Below, piece after piece: positions 21,565 through 31,455 of a DNA stretch of 64,000 nucleotides. The first letter of the stretch is position 1. Each line of letters starts with the position of its first letter. The stretch is from Bradyrhizobium sp. LHD-71 (GTDB taxonomy: Bacteria; Pseudomonadota; Alphaproteobacteria; Rhizobiales; Xanthobacteraceae), in assembly GCF_031157255.1 (NCBI RefSeq), contig NZ_JAVIFX010000001.1, forward strand, positions 1 to 64,000, written 5' to 3'. The notes under the pieces were generated by a model. That model was not told the DNA's origin and did not search any database. It saw only the letters and a program-made list of their open reading frames with translations. Both the position numbers and the translations under genes were made by a program.

Positions 21565-22794
21565 TCAGACGCCGAGGCTCTCGAAGTGGTGCACCACCGT
21601 CGGCTGCTTCGCCGGCTGTTGCACGGCGCGCAGTCGTTGCTGATCGAGCGAGAGCGGCTCCTCGGTTGCGATCTCGACGCGGTTCCGTCCGCCGCGCTTG
21701 GCACGATAGAGCGCGGTGTCGGCTGCCGCCAGGAGCGCGCTGAATCCGGTGCCGGGCGGTCCGCCCGCAACACCAATGCTGACGCTGGTGGCAAGCGGCG
21801 TCTCATCAACCTGCACGCCGGCGTTCGCGAACACCGCGCGCACCCGCTCCGCCGCGGTCGCCGCGTCCTCGACCGAGCATGGCAGCATCGCGGCGAACTC
21901 CTCGCCACCGACACGTCCGACGATGTCGGTGATGCGAAGCGTGTGCACGAGCACATTCGCAAACAGTTTCAGGATTTCATCGCCCGCCGGATGGCCAAAC
22001 CGATCGTTGACCGCCTTGAAATGGTCGATGTCGAAGATCAGCACCGTCACCGGGCGGCCTGCCGCCTCCTCGCGCTCGATCATCCGGCTTGTCAGCTCGG
22101 CAAAACCACGACGATTGAAGAGGCCGGTCAGCGGGTCGATGGACGCTGCGGTCTTATGCGCCTTCACTGCGCGCTCGGACACCAGCATGAAGATGATAAA
22201 GACCGTGCCGACGGCATAGAGCACAATCTCGATCGCGAACGCCGCAACCCAGCCGCTGCGCACGTCAAGCACGCCACCGCTGCGCAGGACGTCGCCGAGC
22301 AGGATCGGCAGCATCAGAACGCCGCCGTGCATCGCCGGGATCGCCACCGCCGGCCAGCGCGACTTGAGGGTCTTTCGCCGTTCCGACCACAGCTCGTTGG
22401 CCGTGATCGCCGCGTAACCTGCGACAATCGCCGTGCCGATGATCACACGCAAGCTCGACGGGCCCGGCAGGCCAAAGCCGACGCCGGCCCAGACCGCCGC
22501 GCCGGCGAGAATTCCGGGCCATGAGGTGGCGCGGCCGTGAAAAACCCGCGCCGCATTCCAGACGAGGCCACAAGCAACAAAGCCCACCATCGTCAACACA
22601 ACTTCCGCTGCCGGAGGAATCAGGGTGCCGGCGAGCGCCGTGACCGCGACGGTGACGCCGCCGAGAATATAGGCTGCACTCCACCAGCCGAGCGCGGGGA
22701 TCCGCTCCTGCCGCCAGAAGAACAGGAGCAAGCCGCCGAGCATCACTGCGACCAGCGAGGCCACAAGATATAGAGTCGAAATATCAAGCGACAT
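21565..22794 (-). CDS. membrane-anchored diguanylate cyclase (GGDEF)
   Basis: A 409-residue protein that makes cyclic di-GMP from two GTP. The N-terminal half (about residues 1-210) is built of roughly seven transmembrane helices with no known sensor signature. The C-terminal GGDEF domain starts near IDPLTGLFNRRGF and holds the catalytic GGEEF. An allosteric inhibition site RITD lies exactly five residues upstream of GGEEF, so product inhibition is expected. No EAL domain is present. The signal sensed is unknown. It is transcribed alone, with over 150 bases before it on the minus strand. Confidence 0.93.
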   Translation of the reverse strand: MSLDISTLYLVASLVAVMLGGLLLFFWRQERIPALGWWSAAYILGGVTVAVTALAGTLIPPAAEVVLTMVGFVACGLVWNAARVFHGRATSWPGILAGAAVWAGVGFGLPGPSSLRVIIGTAIVAGYAAITANELWSERRKTLKSRWPAVAIPAMHGGVLMLPILLGDVLRSGGVLDVRSGWVAAFAIEIVLYAVGTVFIIFMLVSERAVKAHKTAASIDPLTGLFNRRGFAELTSRMIEREEAAGRPVTVLIFDIDHFKAVNDRFGHPAGDEILKLFANVLVHTLRITDIVGRVGGEEFAAMLPCSVEDAATAAERVRAVFANAGVQVDETPLATSVSIGVAGGPPGTGFSALLAAADTALYRAKRGGRNRVEIATEEPLSLDQQRLRAVQQPAKQPTVVHHFESLGV

Positions 22795-22951
22795 GAAACC
22801 CCGTGACTGTGCCCTAAAGCGATCAGCTAACGCCGGATCGTTTCTCCTCCTCAGCCGGCGCTCAGGCTAGGGCGACTGTCTTGGCAAAGGGTTGGGACTG
22901 TCACAAAACTTTTCCGGAAAAATTCGCAGCAATTTGTGCAGGAGACAAAGA

Positions 22952-22977
22952 GAAAGGGCGCCGCAAGGCGCCCTTTC
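22952..22977 (-). terminator. terminator of the rplM-rpsI operon
   Basis: Perfect stem GAAAGGGCGCC / GGCGCCCTTTC with a 4-base loop, followed on the minus strand by TCTTTGT. It lies about 30 bases after the rpsI stop. Confidence 0.85.
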
Positions 22978-23008
22978 GAGAGATTGCAACGCGGTGAACC
23001 GCGGGCCG

Positions 23009-23485
23009 TTAGCGCTTCGAGAACTGGAACGAGCGGCGGGCCTTTGCGCGGCCGTACTTCTTGCGCTCGACCACACGCGAGTCACGCGTGAGGAAGCCGC
23101 CCTTCTTCAGGATGCCGCGCAGCTCCGGCTCGAAATTGGTCAGCGCCTTTGACAGGCCGTGACGCACGGCGCCCGCCTGACCGGAGAGGCCGCCGCCGGA
23201 AACCGTGCAGATCACGTCGTACTGGCCCTGACGGTTCGATGACACCAGCGGCTGCTGGATCATCATGCGCAGCACCGGACGCGCGAAGTAGACCTCGAAG
23301 GCGCGGGTGTTGACCGTGATCTTGCCTGACCCCGGCTTGACCCAGACGCGGGCGACCGCGTCCTTGCGCTTGCCGGTGGCGTATGCACGACCATGCTTGT
23401 CGATCTTCTTGACATAGCGCGGCGCCTCAGCAGCGGCCGGCTTGAGCTGCGACAGTTGATCGAGCGATTGGATGCTTTCGGCCAT
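23009..23485 (-). CDS. rpsI: 30S ribosomal protein S9
   Basis: A 158-residue protein whose C-terminal 130 residues are classic S9: [20 protein letters not shown], the [18 protein letters not shown] block, and the C terminus RRSFQFSKR, which reaches the P-site tRNA. The first 28 or so residues are an acidic/alanine extension common in alphaproteobacterial S9. The start codon overlaps the rplM stop by one base (TGATG), so the two are translationally coupled, as in almost all bacteria. A hairpin terminator ends the operon. Confidence 0.97.
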   Translation of the reverse strand: MAESIQSLDQLSQLKPAAAEAPRYVKKIDKHGRAYATGKRKDAVARVWVKPGSGKITVNTRAFEVYFARPVLRMMIQQPLVSSNRQGQYDVICTVSGGGLSGQAGAVRHGLSKALTNFEPELRGILKKGGFLTRDSRVVERKKYGRAKARRSFQFSKR

Positions 23486-23949
23486 CAGGCGGCCCTCATG
23501 TTCTTGCGGTTCATGGACGCGACATCGACGACCTGGGGCTGCTGCGCCTCATGCGGATGTTCGGCACCGGGATAGACGCGGAGGTTGCCAAGCTGACGGC
23601 GGCCGAGCGGCCCACGCGGCAGCATGCGCTCCACGGCCTTCTCGACCACGCGCTCCGGAAAACGGCCTTCGAGGATCGACTTGGCCGTCCGTTCCTTGAT
23701 GCCGCCAATGAAGCCGGTATGATTGTAGTACACTTTGCGCTCGCGCTTGCGCCCGGTGAGCACAACCTTCGCCGCGTTGATGATGATGACATTGTCGCCG
23801 CAGTCGACGTGAGGCGTGTAGGTCGGCAGATGCTTGCCGCGAAGGCGCATCGCCACCAGCGTCGCGAGCCGGCCGACAACCAATCCCTTGGCGTCGATCA
23901 GCACCCACTTTTTTTCGACCTCGGCTGGCTTTGCCGAAAACGTCTGCAT
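23485..23949 (-). CDS. rplM: 50S ribosomal protein L13
   Basis: A 154-residue protein of the large subunit, early in assembly. Seen: [21 protein letters not shown] at the start (shown in part), [19 protein letters not shown], the signature around [38 protein letters not shown] and the conserved [13 protein letters not shown]. It is the first gene of the rplM-rpsI operon. The ATG at 23949 matches the family start. Confidence 0.97.
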   Translation of the reverse strand: MQTFSAKPAEVEKKWVLIDAKGLVVGRLATLVAMRLRGKHLPTYTPHVDCGDNVIIINAAKVVLTGRKRERKVYYNHTGFIGGIKERTAKSILEGRFPERVVEKAVERMLPRGPLGRRQLGNLRVYPGAEHPHEAQQPQVVDVASMNRKNMRAA

Positions 23950-24098
23950 GATGGGGTTCCGTGGATAAAGAAAAAGGGCGCAGGTCGCGCCCGATGCCGC
24001 CGGTACTTAAAGAACGGGGAGTCCGCGGTCAATCCCTTCGTGAATAAAATAATCCAATATAATCAGCGACTTGCAATTATGGTGTAATAATACCTTAG

Positions 24099-24527
24099 CT
24101 AATCTCGTTTTGGTGGAATGGAATAGGTGGACGTGACATGCGCTACCGGTTCGGACCCCGCCGCCGAGTACAGCGTGACCTCGCCTACCGCCAGCCGCTT
24201 GCCGAGCTTCATGAGGCGGGCTTCTGCGATCAAATCGTGACCAGCGGGAGCCTTGCTGAGGAAATTGATGTTGAGATTGGTGGTGACGGCCAGGCCGACC
24301 GGCCCGATCGCCGACAGCAGCACGACATACATGGCGAAATCCGCGAGTGCCATCAGTGTCGGCCCGGAGACGGTGCCGCCCGGCCGCAACATGCTCTCAT
24401 CGTAAGTTTCGCGGAGCCGACACGTCCTGCCGTCGGCCCGCTCGATGGCGATCGACGTGTCGCGAAACATCTGCGGCATCTCGCTGTGCAGGAACGTCTC
24501 AAGCTCCTTCACCGTCATTAGCGCCAT
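24099..24527 (-). CDS. PaaI-type hotdog-fold thioesterase
   Basis: A 142-residue single hotdog domain protein. Seen: the PGGTVSGPTLMALADFAMYV segment (GG...G..., the helix that carries the catalytic acidic residue, here the Asp of ALADFA) and the NLNINFLSKAPAGHDLIAEAR strand pair. Relatives hydrolyse acyl-CoA thioesters, often phenylacetyl or short-chain acyl groups, as tetramers in the cytoplasm; the substrate here cannot be read. It is followed on the same strand side by the ribosomal pair but separated by a gap, so it is likely transcribed alone. Crotonases nearby suggest a link with acyl-CoA metabolism. Confidence 0.85.
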   Translation of the reverse strand: MALMTVKELETFLHSEMPQMFRDTSIAIERADGRTCRLRETYDESMLRPGGTVSGPTLMALADFAMYVVLLSAIGPVGLAVTTNLNINFLSKAPAGHDLIAEARLMKLGKRLAVGEVTLYSAAGSEPVAHVTSTYSIPPKRD

Positions 24528-24630
24528 ATCGACCTTCCTGACCCCTGCCCGACCGCCGACTGATGCTCGGCGGGGCCATGGAAATCAGACCGGATCGCTT
24601 GGCGCAACGTGCTGAACGGCGACGCAAGGC

Positions 24631-24711
24631 CTAGTGCGGTGCTTCTGACGTTCCGATCAGCCTTGTTGCGATCTCAATCATCGGAACGTCAGAAACAAAA
24701 ACCGCACTACA
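24631..24711. repeat. CTAGTG-bounded palindromic element
   Basis: TAGTGCGGT (24632-24640) pairs with ACCGCACTA (24701-24709). Inside, CTGACGTTCCGAT (24645-24657) pairs perfectly with ATCGGAACGTCAG (24680-24692). The element lies between the thioesterase and a crotonase gene and has no coding capacity. Its CTAGTG end matches that of the element at 51703-51778. Confidence 0.75.
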
Positions 24712-24730
24712 GGACACCAGCCCGCCGCCG

Positions 24731-25546
24731 TCAGCGGATCTTCGCGAAATCGCCGTGCCGCCCGAGTCCGTCCCTGAAGCGGCTGGCACCGGCAACGCCG
24801 TCAGCGATCAGCGCCTCGCGGCCGTTGTACCATTCCTGAATAAGCGCCTCGCGAACAGTCAGACCGTGACTCTTGATGGCCGAACGTCGGTCAGCACGGA
24901 CACACACTTGCGGAAAGCGTGCGATCTCATGCGCCAGCTCTTCAGCCTTGGCACGTGCGCCGCCCTTCGGTGTCACGTACTCGCACAAGCCGATCGCAAG
25001 ACACTCCTCGGCCGGGACCTTGCGTCCCGTGAGAATGATCTCCAATGCGCGGCCCTGTCCGACGATACGCGGCAACCGCACGGTACCGCCGTCAATCAAT
25101 GGCACGCCCCATCGGCGACAATAGACGCCGAAATAAGACTCCGCCGCCATCACCCTGAAATCGCACCACAAGCCAAGCTCCATGCCGCCCGCAACTGCAG
25201 GTCCTTCAATGGCGCCGATGACAGGCTTGTCCAGTTCAAGTCGGGACGGTCCCAAAGGCCCGCGAGGAATCTCTCCGCCATTGCCGCGCGGACGCGCCGT
25301 GGAGATGTCGAGCTCGCCGAGCGGATAAGCGGCGTCGAGCGAACTGACGTATTTGAGATCCCACCCCGAACAGAATGCGCCGCCTGCGCCATAGAACACC
25401 GCAACGGCGGCATCTTTGTCGGCATCAAATTCGAGAAAAGCGGCGGTCAACTCGTCGGCGCTCTTCGGATCCATGGCGTTTCGCGCTTCAGGCCGATCGT
25501 GAATGATCGTCCAGACCGTTCCATCCCGTTCGATCCTGACTGTCAT
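24731..25546 (-). CDS. enoyl-CoA hydratase/isomerase family protein
   Basis: A 271-residue crotonase-fold protein. Seen: HDRPEARNAMDPKSADEL, the first oxyanion-hole strand AFCSGWDLK, and the second oxyanion segment AIEGPAVAGGMELGLWCDFRVM. Catalytic Glu positions of classical hydratases are only partly recognisable (WGVPLIDGGTVRLPRIVGQ), so it may be a hydratase, isomerase or another crotonase. It is divergently placed against a TetR regulator with a shared palindromic operator, so it is very probably that regulator's target. It is induced, by inference, by an acyl-CoA or related compound. Confidence 0.88.
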   Translation of the reverse strand: MTVRIERDGTVWTIIHDRPEARNAMDPKSADELTAAFLEFDADKDAAVAVFYGAGGAFCSGWDLKYVSSLDAAYPLGELDISTARPRGNGGEIPRGPLGPSRLELDKPVIGAIEGPAVAGGMELGLWCDFRVMAAESYFGVYCRRWGVPLIDGGTVRLPRIVGQGRALEIILTGRKVPAEECLAIGLCEYVTPKGGARAKAEELAHEIARFPQVCVRADRRSAIKSHGLTVREALIQEWYNGREALIADGVAGASRFRDGLGRHGDFAKIR

Positions 25547-25560
25547 GGGGATCTCCTTAT

Positions 25561-25604
25561 AACGATCGTTAATTCTAACATCGTTAGAATTCTAACGGTG
25601 TTAG
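25561..25604. promoter_or_regulatory. operator between crotonase and tetR genes
   Basis: Bases 25575-25604 form a near-perfect 30-base palindrome centred on GAATTC: the left half CTAACATCGTTAGAA matches the complement of the right half TTCTAACGGTGTTAG with one mismatch. Next to it, AACGATCGTT (25561-25570) is a second perfect palindrome. TetR dimers bind such sites; the position between the divergent genes suggests control of both. Confidence 0.8.
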
Positions 25605-25636
25605 GTCCTGCGTCAAGCGTGTGATATCCGATCCCG

Positions 25637-26272
25637 ATGTCGAACGAACGAAAGGCCGGCCGGCGGAGAGCCGTCAGCGAGCTGAAACGCGAACTGATCG
25701 TGGATGCGGCACGGAAGGTCTTCGAGGCCGAAGGCCTGGACGGCGCATCCCTGCGCTCGATCGCAGCCGCTGCCGGCTATACGCCAGCCGCGCTCTACTT
25801 TCACTTCGACTCCAAGGAAGCCATCTATGCGGAGCTGCTGCTCACCTCGCTTGCAAGTCTTGGCCAGACCGTCAGCCGGGCCATCCTGCGGACGAAGCAG
25901 CCAGCCGACCGGCTTCGCGCCGCGGCGATGGCGTTTTTTCGCTTCTATGCGGAGAATCCGAGAGATCTCGACCTCGGCTTCTATCTTTTTCGCGGCGGAA
26001 TGAAACCGCACGGCCTCGGCAAGAAGCGCGATGATGTGCTGAACGCGGCGCTGATTGCGGCGTTGTCTCCGATCGCCGAAGCTGCGCAGGTGCTGGGGGC
26101 GACGCGGGAACAGGCAAGGCTCCTGATGGCAGATGTCTTCGCCCATGCGGCCGGGCTATTGTTGCTGGCGCACACCGGCCGCATTCGCCTGTTTGGGGCG
26201 TCGGCGCAGAATTTGATGGAACGCTTCGTCGAGCATGCGATCGCAACATTGACTGCGAAGAAACCAGCATGA
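25637..26272 (+). CDS. TetR family transcriptional regulator
   Basis: A 211-residue repressor-type protein. The N-terminal helix-turn-helix reads IVDAARKVFEAEGLDGASLR, followed by SIAAAAGYTPAALYFHFDSKEAIYAELL. The all-helical C-terminal domain (about 75-205) binds the ligand and dimerises; ligand unknown. The start ATG at 25637 lies 33 bases after a large palindrome. The gene is divergent from a crotonase gene and followed 79 bases later by a second crotonase and a CoA-binding protein gene, which supports a role in acyl-CoA metabolism similar to FadR/PaaR-type TetR regulators. Confidence 0.93.
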   Translation: MSNERKAGRRRAVSELKRELIVDAARKVFEAEGLDGASLRSIAAAAGYTPAALYFHFDSKEAIYAELLLTSLASLGQTVSRAILRTKQPADRLRAAAMAFFRFYAENPRDLDLGFYLFRGGMKPHGLGKKRDDVLNAALIAALSPIAEAAQVLGATREQARLLMADVFAHAAGLLLLAHTGRIRLFGASAQNLMERFVEHAIATLTAKKPA

Positions 26273-26351
26273 CGGTGCCGAGGCGATGTTTTGCGGTTCG
26301 CATGGGCGACCACAATCGCATACACTGGGGCAACCAGAGACGGTCAGTGAG

Positions 26352-27176
26352 ATGAACGTTCAACAGCAAAGTACCTCCAACGCCCTGGCTGCGCCGTTGC
26401 TGCGCGAGGCGCGCGACGCCGTCGAAATCCTGACGCTCAATCGCCCGGCGGCGCGCAACGCGCTGTCGGAGGAGATGATTGCGGCGCTGCATGCGGCGAT
26501 CGACGCAGTCAGCCGTGAGGATGCCGTTCGCGGGATCGTCATCGCAGCGAACGGTCCGGCGTTCTGCGCCGGGCATGATCTGAAGGAGCTGACAGCGCGG
26601 CGCGGCGATGCCGACGGCGGCCGCGGCTATTTCGCCCACATCATGGGTTCGTGCAGCGCGATGATGCAGGCGATCGTGCACTGTCCCAAACCGGTCATCG
26701 CTGCGGTGAATGGCATGGCGACCGCCGCCGGGTGTCAGCTCGTGGCGACCTGCGATCTTGCGGTGGCCTCCGACACGGCAAGGTTCGCCACGCCCGGCGT
26801 CGACATCGGTCTGTTTTGTTCGACGCCAATGGTGGCGTTGACGCGCAATGTACCGCGCAAGCAGGCGATGGAGATCCTGTTGACCGGCGAACCGATCCCT
26901 GCCGAACGGGCACGCGAGATCGGCCTGGTCAATCGCGTCGTTGCCGAGGGCACCGAGCGGGCGAAAGCAATCGCGCTCGCCGAGCTGATTGCGAGCAAGT
27001 CGATGCATACGGTCAAGATCGGCAAGACCGCATTCTACAGACAGGCCGAGATGAGCCTTGCCGACGCATACCGCTTTGCCAGCGAAGTGATGACGGAAAA
27101 CATGATGGCGCGTGACGCGGCCGAAGGCATTGCGGCGGCAATCGAGAAGCGCAAGCCGCGCTGGGAAGACAAGTAG
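26352..27176 (+). CDS. enoyl-CoA hydratase (crotonase family)
   Basis: A 274-residue crotonase-fold enzyme. Seen: ILTLNRPAARNALSEEMIAA, first oxyanion loop GPAFCAGHDLKELTA, second AAVNGMATAAGCQLVATCDL, and the later FATPGVDIGLFCSTP. The overall look is of the ECHDC3/short enoyl-CoA hydratase group with a residue pattern differing from FadB-type hydratases at the second catalytic glutamate, so exact chemistry is uncertain. The ATG at 26352 was chosen because the longer opening at 26286 reads into non-conserved sequence. It precedes a CoA-binding protein gene by 8 bases, so the two are an operon. Confidence 0.88.
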   Translation: MNVQQQSTSNALAAPLLREARDAVEILTLNRPAARNALSEEMIAALHAAIDAVSREDAVRGIVIAANGPAFCAGHDLKELTARRGDADGGRGYFAHIMGSCSAMMQAIVHCPKPVIAAVNGMATAAGCQLVATCDLAVASDTARFATPGVDIGLFCSTPMVALTRNVPRKQAMEILLTGEPIPAERAREIGLVNRVVAEGTERAKAIALAELIASKSMHTVKIGKTAFYRQAEMSLADAYRFASEVMTENMMARDAAEGIAAAIEKRKPRWEDK

Positions 27177-27184
27177 CGGACGCG

Positions 27185-27760
27185 ATGAACCACGACGCAT
27201 ACGAAGACGGCTACATCCGCACGATCCTGCGCAGCGTGCGCAGCATCGCCATCGTCGGCGCCTCCCCGAACACGGTACGGCCGAGCTATTTCGTGTTCAA
27301 GTACATGCTCGAGCGCGGCTACGACGTGATCCCGGTCAACCCGGGACAGGCCGGCAAGCAGATGCTTGGCAAGACGTTCGCAGCCTCACTGCGCGAAATC
27401 GGCCGGCCCATCGACATGGTCGATATCTTTCGGGCCTCGGAGCATGTCATGCCGGTGGTCGACGAGGCGCTGTCGCTCGCGCCCCTGCCCCGCGTGATCT
27501 GGATGCAGCTCGGCGTCCGCAACGACGCAGCCGCAGCAAAAATCGAGGCCGCCGGCATCAAGGTGGTGATGAATCGCTGCCCGAAGATCGAATACGGGCG
27601 CCTGTCTTCGGAGATTTCCTGGATGGGCGTGAATTCGCGCACGCTGAGCTCCAAGCGGGCTCCCATGCCGACCAATGGCGTGCAGCGGCTGTCGCTCGAT
27701 CGCGAATCGTTCGGCACGGATGCGGCAAATCGCGGGATGCGCGAGCCGCCAAAAAGCTAA
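27185..27760 (+). CDS. CoA-binding domain protein (YccU type)
   Basis: A 191-residue protein with a Rossmann-type CoA-binding domain, as in the succinyl-CoA synthetase alpha subunit N terminus: IAIVGASPNTVRPSYFVFKY, GYDVIPVNPGQAGKQMLG, and VIWMQLGVRNDAAAAKIEAAG. The MNRCPKIEYGRLS segment near the C terminus is typical of this small family. Biochemical role is unknown; it binds CoA or a nucleotide. It follows a crotonase gene by 8 bases, and the next small gene follows 24 bases later, suggesting one transcript. Confidence 0.9.
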   Translation: MNHDAYEDGYIRTILRSVRSIAIVGASPNTVRPSYFVFKYMLERGYDVIPVNPGQAGKQMLGKTFAASLREIGRPIDMVDIFRASEHVMPVVDEALSLAPLPRVIWMQLGVRNDAAAAKIEAAGIKVVMNRCPKIEYGRLSSEISWMGVNSRTLSSKRAPMPTNGVQRLSLDRESFGTDAANRGMREPPKS

Positions 27761-27784
27761 ACGTATCCGCCGGAGGCCTTTGAC

Positions 27785-28024
27785 ATGCCGATCAAAGACC
27801 TTGCAATCGCCGCAGCAACTTGCGTCCTGATACTCGGCATTGCGTTGGTCTCGAATGCCCTGCTCGACCGGTACCAAACCGGCGAGGCAACGGTCGCAAC
27901 GGCGCCTGAAGGCAGCGCCTGCGTCGATGCCAAGGGACACTGGGTCAACTGGCCCTGGGCGAACGTTCCCATGCTGTCGCCGCGTTGTCCTGACACTCCG
28001 GCCGGCCCGCCCGACAAGAAATAG
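27785..28024 (+). CDS. small secreted or membrane protein, unknown function
   Basis: A 79-residue protein. Residues 5-27 form one hydrophobic helix (DLAIAAATCVLILGIALVSN), a signal anchor. The rest is polar and tryptophan/proline-rich, with two cysteines (SACVDAKGHWVNWPWANVP and SPRCPD). No family is recognised. The ATG at 27785 follows GGAGG at good spacing. It is probably the third gene of the crotonase/CoA-binding operon. Confidence 0.65.
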   Translation: MPIKDLAIAAATCVLILGIALVSNALLDRYQTGEATVATAPEGSACVDAKGHWVNWPWANVPMLSPRCPDTPAGPPDKK

Positions 28025-28196
28025 CGCGCGAGACAGCGCAAAGCGCTGACATTCGGGAAAAATCGTCCTTGCATTGCGCTCCCGCGCAGAAGGTCATTGC
28101 GATCTGCATAATCCGGCGTTCGCCGCCTTGACGCAGACACCTCGCCGAGCATGATCGGTTCAGACAGAACACCAGGCACCTTCTCAAGGACCGAGC

Positions 28197-29477
28197 ATGA
28201 TCGACCGCATTCCCGGCTTCTCCACTCTCGCCATCCACGCAGGGGCCCAGCCCGATCCGACCACGGGCGCGCGGGCGACGCCGATCTATCAGACGACGTC
28301 CTTCGTCTTCAACGACGCCGAGCACGCCGCCTCGCTGTTCGGCCTGCAGGCATTCGGCAACATCTATAGCCGCATCGGCAATCCGACCAACGCGGTTCTG
28401 GAAGAGCGCGTCGCGGCTCTTGAGGGCGGTACCGCCGCGCTCGCCGTCGCCTCGGGCCATGCGGCACAGGTGGTCGTGTTCCAGGCGCTGCTGCAGCCGG
28501 GCGACGAGTTCATCGCCGCGCGCAAGCTCTACGGCGGCTCGATCAACCAGTTCAACCACGCGTTCAAGAGTTTCGGCTGGAACGTCGTCTGGGCCGACGG
28601 CGACGACATCGGCAGCTTCGAACGCGCCGTCTCGCCAAGAACCAAGGCCATCTTCATCGAGTCGATTGCCAACCCCGGCGGCACCGTGACCGACATCGAA
28701 GCCGTCGCCACTGTTGCGCGCAAGGCTGGGGTGCCGCTGATCGTCGACAACACGCTGGCCTCACCCTATCTCTGCAAGCCGATCGATCACGGCGCGGACA
28801 TCGTCGTGCATTCCTTGACGAAATTTCTCGGCGGCCACGGCAATTCGATCGGCGGCATTATCGTCGATGCGGGCACCTTCGACTGGTCGCGCGACAACAA
28901 GTACCCGATGCTGAGCGAGCCGCGGCCGGAATATCACGGCATCAGGCTGCAGGAGACATTCGGCAATTTCGCCTTCGCGATCGCTTGCCGCGTGCTCGGC
29001 CTGCGCGACCTCGGCCCGGCGCTGTCGCCGTTCAACGCCTTCCTGATCCTCACCGGCATCGAGACGCTGGCACTTCGCGTGCAGAAGCACAGCGACAATG
29101 CCAAGGCCGTCGCCGAATGGCTGTCCAAGCATCCCTCGGTTGCCTGGGTCAGCTACGCCGGTCTGCAAGGCGACAAGTATCACAATCTTGCCCGCAAATA
29201 TTGTCCGAAGGGCGCGGGCGCAGTGTTCACCTTCGGCCTGAAGGGTGGCTTCGAGGCCGGCAAGAAACTCGTCTCAGGCGTTCAGCTGTTCTCGCATCTT
29301 GCCAATGTCGGCGATACACGCTCACTCATCATTCATCCCGCATCGACCACCCACAGCCAGCTCGATGATGCGCAGAAGGTGGCGGCCGGCGCAGCGCCGG
29401 ACGTGGTGCGCATATCGGTCGGCATCGAGGACAAGGAAGACATCATCGCCGATCTCGATCAGGCGCTGAAAGCTTAA
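28197..29477 (+). CDS. metY: O-acetylhomoserine sulfhydrylase (aminocarboxypropyltransferase)
   Basis: A 426-residue PLP enzyme of the Cys/Met metabolism family that makes homocysteine from O-acetylhomoserine and sulfide. Seen: STLAIHAGAQPDPTTGARAT, the YSRIGNPTNAVLEERVAALEG segment that binds the cofactor phosphate, VDNTLASPYLCKPIDHGADI, and the Schiff-base Lys209 in HSLTKFLGGHGNS. The late GDTRSLIIHPASTTH motif is also typical. Length matches MetY rather than MetB/MetC (about 390). An S-box or SAM riboswitch was looked for upstream and not recognised. Confidence 0.95.
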   Translation: MIDRIPGFSTLAIHAGAQPDPTTGARATPIYQTTSFVFNDAEHAASLFGLQAFGNIYSRIGNPTNAVLEERVAALEGGTAALAVASGHAAQVVVFQALLQPGDEFIAARKLYGGSINQFNHAFKSFGWNVVWADGDDIGSFERAVSPRTKAIFIESIANPGGTVTDIEAVATVARKAGVPLIVDNTLASPYLCKPIDHGADIVVHSLTKFLGGHGNSIGGIIVDAGTFDWSRDNKYPMLSEPRPEYHGIRLQETFGNFAFAIACRVLGLRDLGPALSPFNAFLILTGIETLALRVQKHSDNAKAVAEWLSKHPSVAWVSYAGLQGDKYHNLARKYCPKGAGAVFTFGLKGGFEAGKKLVSGVQLFSHLANVGDTRSLIIHPASTTHSQLDDAQKVAAGAAPDVVRISVGIEDKEDIIADLDQALKA

Positions 29478-29484
29478 GGAGACC

Positions 29485-30236
<752 letters not shown>

Positions 30237-30240
<4 letters not shown>

Positions 30241-31367
30241 CGCGATCCTCCAGAAACCATCGCCAGTGGGGCTGCAGCAGCCGCGTCGGAATAGCGGCGC
30301 CGGTTGACGCGTTCCGCCTGCAGCAGCACGAGCGTCAAGACGAGCACCGCGCCGGCCTGATGGGTGAGCGCAAGATCAATCGGCACGCTGTTCAGCAGCG
30401 TCAGCACGCCGAGCACAGCCTGCAAACCTGTCGCGAGCACGATCAGCAGTGCACCGCGGACGACGACGGCGTCCGCACGAACATAGAGCGCGTGCCCAAG
30501 GTGCAGCAGCGTCTGCGCCAGCAGCAGGTATGCGAGCATCCGGTGCGTGAACTGCACCGTGAGCATGTTGTCGAAGAAATTGCGCCACCACGGCTGCTCG
30601 AAGAAAAGCCGCCCGGCGGACGGGATGAAGACGCCGTCGATGTCCGGCCAGGTGTTGAAGATGCGCCCCGCGCGCAAGCCGGCAACCAGCGCGCCGAAGT
30701 AGAGCTGAAGAAACACGACGCCAGCCATCACGTTGACCGTCCATCGCAAGGTTGCGGAAGCCGGCGCGCGCTCCTCGCGCTCCGGTGTCATGCGCATCAG
30801 TGTCCAGACGATCAGCGCGTAGATCGACAGCGCCAGCATCAAGTGCACGGCGAGACGATATTGCGAAACTTCCGTGCGCCCCGACAGCCCGGACGCAACC
30901 ATCCACCAGCCGACCGCGCCCTGCAGCGCGCCGAGCCCAAAGATCAGCCACAACCGCCGCTTCAGCCTGTCCGGCAAACCGCCGCGCCACAGAAAAACGA
31001 GAAACGGCAGCAGAAACACGACGCCGATCGCGCGGCCAAGAAAGCGGTGGCTCCATTCCCACCAGAAGATGGTCTTGAACTCGTCAAGGCTCATCCCGCG
31101 GTTGACCTGCTGGTACTGCGGGATCCTCTTATAAGCCTCGAACGCGTCGGTCCAAGCTTCTGCAGACAAGGGCGGAATCGTGCCGGTCACCGGCTTCCAC
31201 TCGACGATCGAAAGGCCCGACTCGGTCAAGCGAGTCGCGCCGCCAACGAGGATCATCAGCACGATCATCGCTGCGACGACGACAAGCCAGGCGCGCACGC
31301 CAGTAAGGTGTGCTGCGCCGGATTGAGAAGTATTTCCAGGGGCCTGCGGCATTTTCTTGGAACGCAA
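30237..31367 (-). CDS. ctaA: heme A synthase (CtaA/Cox15)
   Basis: A 376-residue membrane enzyme that oxidises the C8 methyl of heme O to the formyl of heme A for cytochrome c oxidase. About eight helices. The four conserved heme-ligand histidines are visible in [30 protein letters not shown] and [10 protein letters not shown]. The N-terminal segment [21 protein letters not shown] is a strong family signature. The start may be MRSKK (31367) or MPQA five codons later. The gene is divergent from the DUF2842 gene, and a crotonase gene overlaps its stop. Confidence 0.96.
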
Positions 31368-31455
31368 GATGACTTGAACGAACGCTCGTCGCCCTTATAG
31401 TGCGCGCGCCGACCGGCGCAAGTTGCAATCCCGCGACCTTACTCGAATTCAGCCC

